Assembly: GCA_021791415.1 (NCBI GenBank)
Contig: JAJYWQ010000050.1
Coordinates: 1-64,000, forward strand
DNA length: 64,000 nt
DNA from: a bacterium
GTDB lineage: Bacteria; Chloroflexota; Dormibacteria; Aeolococcales; Bog-877
Direction of reading: 5' to 3'
Both the position numbers and the translations under genes were made by a program. The notes below the pieces were generated by a model that had not been told where the DNA came from, did not search any database, and saw only the letters and a program-made list of their open reading frames with translations. Shown one piece after another: positions 1-7,641 of this stretch. The stretch's first letter is position 1. Every line of letters starts with the position of its first letter.

Positions 1-62
1 CTGCCCGTCGGGCCAATACCCGTGACCCGCGTCGGAGCCCGGCGCCCACCTGGGCCCTGAGC

Positions 63-1586
63 TCAGCTGAAGTCGACCCGCACGGTGAAGGAGCCGGTCA
101 CCGCGGGGAGGTCGACTGTGAGCAGGTGGGTTGCGGGGTCCAGCCGGGCGCGGGGTGCGGGGCCCGGGAGGGAGGTGCTGACGGTGTACCTGGTGAGGAA
201 GTGGGGCACCTCCACCACCAGCTGCCGCCCCCGGGTGGGGCCGGCTATCCCCAGATCGAGCACCTCGGTCGAAGGGTCATATGAGAGGGACACCAGCCCG
301 CCCGGGGTGGCCCTGGGGTAGGCGCGAGCGACCAACCTCAGGCGGGAGGGGTGCTTGACGAAGGCCCAGCTCCCTCCCTCGTTCCAGTCCCAGTAGGCCC
401 AGCCCAGACGGTAGGCGTCCAGCTCGTTCATCTCCCGCGCGATCCAGGCGTTGCCGGCGGTCCCGGGAGGGCCGCCCACCTCCCCCACCCAGGGAGCCGC
501 CCCGGCGGTCCGGGCCTGGCTCTCGAGCAGGCTGAGGGGAGCCCCGTACTGGGGGACGGGAGCCTGCCAGGGCGGCTCCAAGAGGGTCGCGAAGACGTGG
601 CTGGAGAAGACCTGGTTGGGATAGGGGATCCGCCCCACGTAGGTGGGGAGGCCGAAGTCCAGGGTCTGCTCCTCCATGTACATCTGTCGGGGCGCCACCC
701 GTGCCAGGGTCGATATCAGCCTCGCCTCGAAGGGGAGCAGGAACTTGGCCTCGAACACCCCGGGAGGGATGGGGAAGGGGTGCGGCTCGTTCCAGAGGTC
801 GAAGGCGGCCACCGCGGAGTCGTGGCTGAAGGCCCGGGCCAGGACCGTCCAGGCCTGGATCGCGTCCTCCTGCCACCCGCCCAGGTCGGCCCAGAAGATC
901 CCGTAGCTGGCGAGGACTCCGGGGGCGAGGTGGCGGTTCCAGGGGCTGCCTGAGGGGAAGCTGCGGGGGAGGAAGCCGGCGGTGAGCCAGCTGGGGGCCC
1001 CGTCGCCCCCGTAGTAGACGCTCCAGTCGATGTTGTGCATGTCGATGATGGAGTAAATCCCCTGCCCCGCCGCCTCCCCGACCACCTTCTCCAGGAGGTC
1101 CAGGTAGGCCCTGGAGAACCTCCCCGGCTGGGGCTCGAGCAGAGACCAGCTGATGGGGATGCGGATCACGTCGAACCCGTCCGCCGCCATCTCGGCGAAG
1201 TCCCGGGAGGTGGGGACCGGGCCTGGCCTCATGTCCTTCGCCTGGAGCAGCCCGGTGACGTTCATCCCCCGGAGGAGCACCTGGTCGCCCTCGCTGTTGA
1301 GGATCTCCCTGCCGTTGCTGTGGAGCCAGGGCAGCTTCGAGGTCGAGGGGAATCGGGTCGCCCGGAGAGCGGTGCGGGCACTCTTGGGATAGGTGGGATA
1401 GGAGTTCGGGATGACGGCGAAGCCGGCCAGGACCAGCGCCGCGAACAAGAACACGGTGGCGACTGCGAGGAGACAGCCACAGCAGCCCCGTCGGCAGCCC
1501 GTGAGGCAGCCCCTGGCGGGACGCGCTGGGGGGCCGGGATCCACCGGTAGGTCGGCGGGCGGCACCGGCGGGGAGCCGCCGCTCAT
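63..1586 (-). CDS. Glycoside hydrolase family 5 (endoglycoceramidase-like) with N-terminal membrane anchor
   Basis: ORF 63..1871; likely start MSGGSPPVPP at 1586. Hydrophobic segment LLAVATVFLFAALVLAGFAVI; GH5-type GMNVTG, DLWNEPHPFP (acid/base Glu) and PWVGEVGG (candidate nucleophile). Confidence 0.75.
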   Translation of the reverse strand: MSGGSPPVPPADLPVDPGPPARPARGCLTGCRRGCCGCLLAVATVFLFAALVLAGFAVIPNSYPTYPKSARTALRATRFPSTSKLPWLHSNGREILNSEGDQVLLRGMNVTGLLQAKDMRPGPVPTSRDFAEMAADGFDVIRIPISWSLLEPQPGRFSRAYLDLLEKVVGEAAGQGIYSIIDMHNIDWSVYYGGDGAPSWLTAGFLPRSFPSGSPWNRHLAPGVLASYGIFWADLGGWQEDAIQAWTVLARAFSHDSAVAAFDLWNEPHPFPIPPGVFEAKFLLPFEARLISTLARVAPRQMYMEEQTLDFGLPTYVGRIPYPNQVFSSHVFATLLEPPWQAPVPQYGAPLSLLESQARTAGAAPWVGEVGGPPGTAGNAWIAREMNELDAYRLGWAYWDWNEGGSWAFVKHPSRLRLVARAYPRATPGGLVSLSYDPSTEVLDLGIAGPTRGRQLVVEVPHFLTRYTVSTSLPGPAPRARLDPATHLLTVDLPAVTGSFTVRVDFS

Positions 1587-1913
1587 CGGCGTGCGCCCCG
1601 AGCCGCGGGCGCCCGGGCGGGACTCACTGCCGCGACCTCGCGCCCTTTTTTCCGCACCGCACGCGCGCTCCGTTCCCGTGGTTGCCCGCCGACGTTGCCG
1701 GCGGGCTAGATGATGGCGCTGGGGACAGCTGTTGTCCACCCGTGTCCCGGACCGCACCTCGCCCCACATCGACATCCGGCGCCCCAGGGAGGCATCCGCC
1801 GCGACGGACCGCCGATCGGGTGGTCGGGTCGAGTGGCCGCCGTCAGCGGGGTCGGCCGCCCCCAGCTGCAAGCGTCGGGGCCGCCGTCCCGGGAGGGCCC
1901 TCGCTGACCCCGG

Positions 1914-2951
1914 TCAGGTGAATCGGCGCCGAAGTCCCCAGTAGGCAAGCCCGCCGAGGGCAAGCGCCGCGACGATGAATACCCCCATCTCCAGCCACTG
2001 GAACGGCCAGAAGCGACTTCCCGGCTGGAAGCTGGCCACGGTGTGGTAGGTCAGGGACAGCTTGCGAACGCAGGCGGCGTGGATCGACATTATCTGGGCC
2101 GGGGTCGGCGGCTCCCCGCCGAGGTGGGCGTAGCCGGAACAGATCCGAATGAACTCCTTACCGGTGAGCGCACGGTTCGCTCTGTCGACCAGCGCGGTCG
2201 ACAGCACCCAAGCGTTGCGGATCACCACTGGGGGCGCGGTTAGCGAGTAGGTGCCGGAGGGCGCCGAGAGCTGCAGGCTGCCGAAGCCGGTGGTCAGGAG
2301 CGAGAAGGACCGATGCACCGGCACCGCGAAATTGGGGCGCATCCAGTTCTCCACCGCGAGGCGGGCCGCCACGAAGCCCACGAGCGTGATCGCCATGGCA
2401 GGGACCGTCCGGCGGGCCAGGACACCGGCGGCCACCCCAAGTGCGAAGGCAAACAGCGTGTACCCGATCGGCGCCACCCCGTGCCAGCTGAACACGCCCG
2501 GGGAGAAGCGGTCCTGCTTCACGGCGTCGAGAGGGCCCGCCCACCAGTCGAGCATCCAGATCAGAAGCCCGGTGAGCGCCACGGCCGCCAGCCCCACCAC
2601 GGCCAGCTTGGTCGCGAGCCAGCGCCGCCTTGTGACGCTCTGGGTCCAGGCCAGACGGTAGGTGCCGCTCTCCAACTCGCTGGCGATGAGGGGGGCGCCG
2701 AAGAAGAGCCCGAGCAGCGCGGGCGTGATGATCCCGATCACCGGCAGCAGCACCTGCAGCTGGGGATACTCGGTGAACACCGGATTGGGCGCGGTCTGGC
2801 AGTCTCCCACCGCCCTGCAGGCACGCTGGAACGCGTCGTTCACCTCCGCCAGGTGAGGGCCGGTCAGGGTGATCACCAGCGCCAGGGCGGCGAGGGCGGC
2901 GCAGCCGATGATCGCCCCGGTTCGGAACTGGCGCAGGGTCAGGCGGATCAC
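1914..2951 (-). CDS. ABC-2 type transporter permease
   Basis: 345 aa, several hydrophobic helices; ESGTYRLAWTQSVTRRRWLATKL typical of ABC-2 permeases; 4-nt overlap with the ATPase gene. Confidence 0.85.
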   Translation of the reverse strand: MIRLTLRQFRTGAIIGCAALAALALVITLTGPHLAEVNDAFQRACRAVGDCQTAPNPVFTEYPQLQVLLPVIGIITPALLGLFFGAPLIASELESGTYRLAWTQSVTRRRWLATKLAVVGLAAVALTGLLIWMLDWWAGPLDAVKQDRFSPGVFSWHGVAPIGYTLFAFALGVAAGVLARRTVPAMAITLVGFVAARLAVENWMRPNFAVPVHRSFSLLTTGFGSLQLSAPSGTYSLTAPPVVIRNAWVLSTALVDRANRALTGKEFIRICSGYAHLGGEPPTPAQIMSIHAACVRKLSLTYHTVASFQPGSRFWPFQWLEMGVFIVAALALGGLAYWGLRRRFT

Positions 2952-3838
2952 CGGGCTTCCGCCAACTTCGGCCGGCGGGCGTCTGCGGCGGCGCGGGCCA
3001 TGTAGGCGAGCACCAGGTCTTCGAGGCCCATCCGCTCCACGGTCCAGGAGGGGTCCAGCACCTGGGCGGAGGTCCGGACTACGAACGTGCTCTGCCGGTC
3101 GGTGTGGTCCTCGACAATCACCTGCTGGTCACCTGGCAGACGCCCGCGATCTCGGCGCGGGCCGGTGAGCCGGTAGTGGGTGGCAACCAAGTCCTCGATG
3201 TCGCCGGCGACTCGGACCCGGGACCCCACCAGCACGATCAGGTAGTCGCACACCCTCTCGAGGTCGGAGACGAGGTGGGAGGAGAAGATGACGGTGGCCG
3301 CCTGCTCCACCACGACCTGCATCAGGTCCTGGAGGAACTCCCGCCGGGCGAGGGGATCCAGGCTCGCGATGGGCTCGTCGAGCACCAGCAGCTCCGGCCG
3401 TTTGGCAACCGCCAGGGTGAGGGCCAGCTGGGCACGCTGACCGCCCGAGAGCCGGCCGGCCTTCTGGTTCGGGTCGAGCCCGAGGCCGGCGACGCGGTCG
3501 GCGGCGAGCTCGGTGTCCCAGGTCGGGTTCATCCAGGCGCCCAGCCGCAGGTGGTCTCGGACAGACATCCCGGCGTACACCGGGGCGTCCTGGGCCACGA
3601 ACCCGATGCGGGCCAACTGGGCCGGCGAGGCGCCGGGGCGCGCGCCGAGGACGCGCATCGACCCGGAGGTGGGCTGCAGGAGGCCGACTGCCAGGTGGAG
3701 GAACGTGGTCTTGCCGGCCCCGTTGGGTCCGACCAGCCCGACAACCTTGCCCGAAGGGATGGCCAGCGAACACTCCGAGAGGGCCCAGTTCTGACCGTAG
3801 CGCTTGCCGAGGCCGGCAGCTTCGATGACCGCGGTCAC
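2948..3838 (-). CDS. ABC transporter ATP-binding protein
   Basis: Walker A GPNGAGKTTF, signature LSGGQRAQLALTLA, Walker B LLVLDEPIASLD. Confidence 0.95.
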   Translation of the reverse strand: MTAVIEAAGLGKRYGQNWALSECSLAIPSGKVVGLVGPNGAGKTTFLHLAVGLLQPTSGSMRVLGARPGASPAQLARIGFVAQDAPVYAGMSVRDHLRLGAWMNPTWDTELAADRVAGLGLDPNQKAGRLSGGQRAQLALTLAVAKRPELLVLDEPIASLDPLARREFLQDLMQVVVEQAATVIFSSHLVSDLERVCDYLIVLVGSRVRVAGDIEDLVATHYRLTGPRRDRGRLPGDQQVIVEDHTDRQSTFVVRTSAQVLDPSWTVERMGLEDLVLAYMARAAADARRPKLAEAR

Positions 3839-4227
3839 GCTACCCCCTCCGCCTGAAAGGATCGAACGACGTCGCGAAAGAGCGCCTCGATGCTCTCGTC
3901 ATCGAGGCCTGCGCTCCGCGCCCTCTCCAGCCAGCGCCTGAGCTCGAGGCGGAGGGGCCCGTGGGCGGCGAGCGACTCGTCGGCCAGGGTCCTCAGGACG
4001 AAGGTGCCGATACCCGGGCGGGCGGCCACCAGGCCCAGGTTCTCCAGCTCCTTGTAGGCCTTGAGGACCGTATTCGGATTGATGGCCAGGGTGCCAACCA
4101 CCTCTCTCACCGTCGGCAGCTGGTCGCCGGCCTCGAGCAGACCGAGCCGCAGCGCCTGGCGCACCTGGTGGACGATCTGCTGGTACGGCGCGACCCCCGA
4201 ACGGACGTCGAGGTGGAAGGATATCAC
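3835..4227 (-). CDS. GntR family (YtrA-type) transcriptional regulator
   Basis: SGVAPYQQIVHQVRQALRLGLLEAGDQLPTVREVVGTLAINPNTVLKAYKELE is a canonical GntR wHTH; short C-terminus; overlaps the ABC ATPase start. Confidence 0.92.
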   Translation of the reverse strand: MISFHLDVRSGVAPYQQIVHQVRQALRLGLLEAGDQLPTVREVVGTLAINPNTVLKAYKELENLGLVAARPGIGTFVLRTLADESLAAHGPLRLELRRWLERARSAGLDDESIEALFRDVVRSFQAEGVA

Positions 4228-4247
4228 TCGATACTCCAGTTAACTAG

Positions 4248-4269
4248 GTGTTCTAGCGTACTAGCACAC
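4248..4269. promoter_or_regulatory. Candidate GntR/YtrA operator (inverted repeat GTGTTCTAG-CGTA-CTAGCACAC)
   Basis: 9-nt arms, 8/9 complementary; lies 21 bp upstream of the GntR start codon and abuts a TATAGT -10-like hexamer on the minus strand (4268-4273). Confidence 0.6.
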
Positions 4270-4791
4270 TATATCTCCACACTGCCCGGGTGTCAAGGGC
4301 GCGTTCGGCCACGGTGTCCCGGCTGTGGCCTCTGCCCCCACGTGGGCACCCTGACCGGGTTCGCGGTCGGCGGCCGGAGCCGCGAGCGAGCGGTACGACG
4401 TACCCCGGCCATCGTTGATCACTTGGGAAGCGCGTCCTCCGTGATCGTTGAGTCTGGAAGAGATGACAAGTTGAGAGGGGGGGTCGCAGCCACGGTCGGG
4501 CACCTTGGAAGGCGCCCAGAGCGGCGGGCACGGAGGCCGGGCGGCGTTCGACCTGGGTCCTGAGGGCAAGGGGGCTGCCCGTGGTGTTGAGGGTGAGCGG
4601 AGGCCGGATCCTGGCCGGGGCCGCGTCATCGCTGTTCAGGACCCGGTGCAGGAGGTGGGGGCCGATCGTGGTGCAGGTGGACCTGGTTGCCCGCCGACTC
4701 CAAGGCGGTCAGCTTCATCACCGGGTGAAATGCGGCACTCGGGCCCGCTCGCCACCGCCGCGCTCAACCCGGCCCTCGCCGTGCCCGGCGC

Positions 4792-5751
4792 TCAGCTGGC
4801 GTCCGGCTGGTCCCTCACCGGACCCATTAGCTCGCCGAGATTCACGACGGGCCCTAGGTGACGCAGCTTGTCCGGATTGACTACGGAGCGGATGGCTGTC
4901 ACTGACCCCTGCGCGATCTCGAGGGCCACGACCGCCGCCACCCGTCCGGCCGGGTCCACGACCACCGCGCCCGGCTCCCCGTTGACCTGCTCCAGTCGGA
5001 GGCCCAGCTCCAGTCTGGCCGCCAAGCGGGCCAGGCCAAGCAGGAAGCGGGCCACCCGCTGCCGCCCCGTGGCCGGCTCGGCCAGCGCCGGTGCCTGGCC
5101 GCCACCGTCGCCGATCATGGTGACGTCGGCGGCCAGCACCGCCATCAGGTCATCGACGTTCCCCGCTTGCAGTGCGGTGAAGAAGCGCCCCGCCAACTCC
5201 GCTTGTGCGGCCGGGGCGATCTGGAAGCGCCGCCGCCCGCCTTCGACGTGACGCCGCGCCCGGACGGCGATCTGGCGGACGTTGGCCTCAGACTTGCCGA
5301 CCATCGCGGCGATCTCCTGGTGGCCGTAAGCGAACACCTCGCGCAGCAGGAAGACGGCTCGCTCGACCGGTGAGAGCCGCTCCAGCAGGAGCAGGAAGGC
5401 CATGGAGAGCGATTCGTTCAGCTCCGCGTACCTCTCCACCTGGCTGTCCGCGCTCAGGACCGGCTCGGGCAGCCATTGCCCGACGTACTGCTCCCGGCGG
5501 GAGCGTGCGGAGCGGAGCTGGTCGATGGCGAGGCGGGTGGTGACGGTGACCAAGTACGCCTTGGGGGAGCTGACCGCCTCCTTCTCGCTTCCGCCGACGG
5601 CGCGGTGGTAGCGGAGGAACGCCTCCTGCACGATGTCCTCGGCCTCGGCGACGCTGCCCAGCATCCGGTAGGCGATGGCAAAGAGCAGTGGGCGGGTGCG
5701 CTCGAAGACCTCGGCAGTGGCGGAGGCGCTGAGTGCGGTGGCTCTCTCCAT
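4792..5751 (-). CDS. ECF41-type RNA polymerase sigma factor (SigJ-like) with SnoaL-like C-terminal domain
   Basis: Sigma region 2 (AYRMLGSVAEAEDIVQEAFLRY) and region 4; ECF41 hallmarks WLPEP, DGGGQ and NPDKLRHL in the linker/C-terminal extension. Confidence 0.92.
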   Translation of the reverse strand: MERATALSASATAEVFERTRPLLFAIAYRMLGSVAEAEDIVQEAFLRYHRAVGGSEKEAVSSPKAYLVTVTTRLAIDQLRSARSRREQYVGQWLPEPVLSADSQVERYAELNESLSMAFLLLLERLSPVERAVFLLREVFAYGHQEIAAMVGKSEANVRQIAVRARRHVEGGRRRFQIAPAAQAELAGRFFTALQAGNVDDLMAVLAADVTMIGDGGGQAPALAEPATGRQRVARFLLGLARLAARLELGLRLEQVNGEPGAVVVDPAGRVAAVVALEIAQGSVTAIRSVVNPDKLRHLGPVVNLGELMGPVRDQPDAS

Positions 5752-5792
5752 CGGGGAGCGAGTCTATCTGTGGCCAACGCCCGCCGGTGGTG

Positions 5793-5819
5793 AGTCACAA
5801 CCCGGCCCCTCATCTCGTC
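5793..5819 (+). promoter_or_regulatory. Candidate ECF41 promoter AGTCACA-N16-CGTC
   Basis: Read directly between sigJ-like gene and epimerase; 6/7 match to the ECF41 -35 TGTCACA and exact CGTC at 16-nt spacing. Confidence 0.65.
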
Positions 5820-5857
5820 TCGGTTGCAGATGGCGGCAACTGGAGGAGGAGTGACTG

Positions 5858-6829
5858 ATGAGGGTCTTCGTGGCAGGAGGCAGCGGTGTGGTGGGCCAGC
5901 ATCTGATCCCCATCCTGGTGGCGCGTGGTCACTCCGTGGTCGCTCTGACCAGGCGCGCCGAGAGGGCGGACCAGCTCCAGGGTCTGGGAGCGGAGCCGGC
6001 GGTCGCCGATGCGCTGGACCGGGACGCGATCTTGGCCGCGGTGACCCGCGCCCGGCCGGAGGTGGTCATCCACGAGCTCACGGCGCTCAAGGGGCTGGGC
6101 GACTTCCGGCACCTCGACCGCACCTTCGGACCGACCAACCGGCTCCGAACTGAGGGCACTGACATCCTGCTGGCCGCGGCTATGGGGGCCGGTTCGGCCC
6201 GCTTCATCGCCCAGAGTTACGCCGGCTGGCCCTTCGCCCGAGAGGGCGGACCGGTCAAGAGGGAGGAGGACCCGCTGGACCCCACGCCGCCACGGGAGGC
6301 GCGGCAAAGTTTGGCCGCCATCCGGTACCTCGAGACGGCGGTGCTGCAGTCGCCAGACCTTGAGGGGCTGGTACTTCGATACGGTGGCCTCTACGGCCCC
6401 GGCACCTCTGTCGCACCCGGCGGAGAACAGTTCGAGGACCTCCGGCGCCGACGGTTTCCAATTGTGGGCAGCGGCGCGGGGGTGTGGTCGTTCGTGCACG
6501 TCGGCGACGCGGCGATGGCCACCGCCCTGGCCGTCGAGCGCGGCGCCCCCGGCGTCTACAACATCGTAGACGACGATCCGGCGCCGGTCGCCGAGTGGCT
6601 GCCAGAACTGGCGCGAGCCATCGGTGCCCCCCCGCCCCGACACGTTCCCATCTGGTTGGGACGCCTGCTGGGCGGCGAGTTCGTGGTCACGGTGATGACC
6701 GAGGCTCGTGGCGCCTCCAATGCCAAGGCGAAGCGCGACCTCGGCTGGGCGCCGAGCCAGCCATCGTGGCGTGGCGGCTTCGCCGCCCTGGCGGCACCCG
6801 GCGCCATGGAGCAGAGAGCGGCCCATTGA
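5858..6829 (+). CDS. NAD-dependent epimerase/dehydratase (SDR) family protein
   Basis: MRVFVAGGSGVVGQHLIPILVARGHSVVALTR Rossmann GxxGxxG; YxxxK-like region and epimerase C-terminus. Confidence 0.9.
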   Translation: MRVFVAGGSGVVGQHLIPILVARGHSVVALTRRAERADQLQGLGAEPAVADALDRDAILAAVTRARPEVVIHELTALKGLGDFRHLDRTFGPTNRLRTEGTDILLAAAMGAGSARFIAQSYAGWPFAREGGPVKREEDPLDPTPPREARQSLAAIRYLETAVLQSPDLEGLVLRYGGLYGPGTSVAPGGEQFEDLRRRRFPIVGSGAGVWSFVHVGDAAMATALAVERGAPGVYNIVDDDPAPVAEWLPELARAIGAPPPRHVPIWLGRLLGGEFVVTVMTEARGASNAKAKRDLGWAPSQPSWRGGFAALAAPGAMEQRAAH

Positions 6830-7142
6830 GCGACCTTGCACGGCCGGGCGCACAGCCCGGAGCCCGCCCGCCCGGCCGCCAAGGGGGCGGCAGCCGCGCC
6901 GCCGGGCGAGGGCCCAGCTCCCTCGCTGCCGATCTCCGCAGGCCGCCTCTCGGTGTCATTCCTAGTTGAGGGAGCGATCCCCCAGGGTGCGATTCTCGCT
7001 GAGGCAATGCGAACTGTTGCCAACCTCTTCGCAGTGGACCATACTTCGACCGGCAAGCTGCCGGGGGCCTGGGGGGTCTGGCTCTTCACCAGAGACGCCC
7101 ACAGGGCTGGCCAGTTCGGCACCCGTCGCACGGAGGGTTCTC

Positions 7143-7637
7143 ATGGGACAGACTCTGCGGGTCACGGTGAACGGGGAGGCGCGCACTGACGAGGTCGAGC
7201 CGCGCCTCCTCCTGGTGCATTACCTGCGCGAGACATGCGGGCTGACCGGCACCCACGTGGGCTGCGACACCAGCCAGTGCGGCGCCTGCACGGTGCTCCT
7301 GGACGGGGCGGCTGTCAAGTCGTGCAACATGCTGGCGCTGCAGGCGGACGGCGCCGAGATCACCACCATCGAGGGGCTGGCCCCCGAGGGAGGGCTGCAC
7401 CCCCTCCAGACCGCCTTCTGGGAGAACCACGGGCTGCAGTGCGGCTACTGCACACCTGGGTTCATCATGGCGGCCGCGGCGCTCCTGGCGGAGAACCACG
7501 ACCCCTCCGATGAGGAGATCGGGAGAGGGCTGGAGGGGAACCTCTGCCGGTGCACCGGCTACGTCAACATCCGCAAGGCCGTGAGGGCGGCGGCCCAGGC
7601 GATGCGTGAGGGGGCCACGGCCCCCATCGGAGGGTAG
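7143..7637 (+). CDS. Molybdenum hydroxylase small 2Fe-2S subunit (CoxS/XdhC-type iron-sulfur subunit)
   Basis: Starts [37 protein letters not shown] and LCRCTGY cysteine motifs for two 2Fe-2S clusters. Confidence 0.93.
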   Translation: MGQTLRVTVNGEARTDEVEPRLLLVHYLRETCGLTGTHVGCDTSQCGACTVLLDGAAVKSCNMLALQADGAEITTIEGLAPEGGLHPLQTAFWENHGLQCGYCTPGFIMAAAALLAENHDPSDEEIGRGLEGNLCRCTGYVNIRKAVRAAAQAMREGATAPIGG

Positions 7638-7641
7638 GGGA

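Noticed and set aside
1723-1737. GGACAGCTGTTGTCC with TTGTCCACC resembling a DnaA box or operator
   Set aside because: Does not match TTATNCACA and is isolated; no cluster of DnaA boxes in the window.
4270-4790. About 500-bp intergenic block between GntR and the ECF41 sigma gene, considered as a mobile-element remnant
   Set aside because: No terminal inverted repeats, transposase fragment or structured RNA could be supported by eye; ORFs there are short and without motifs.
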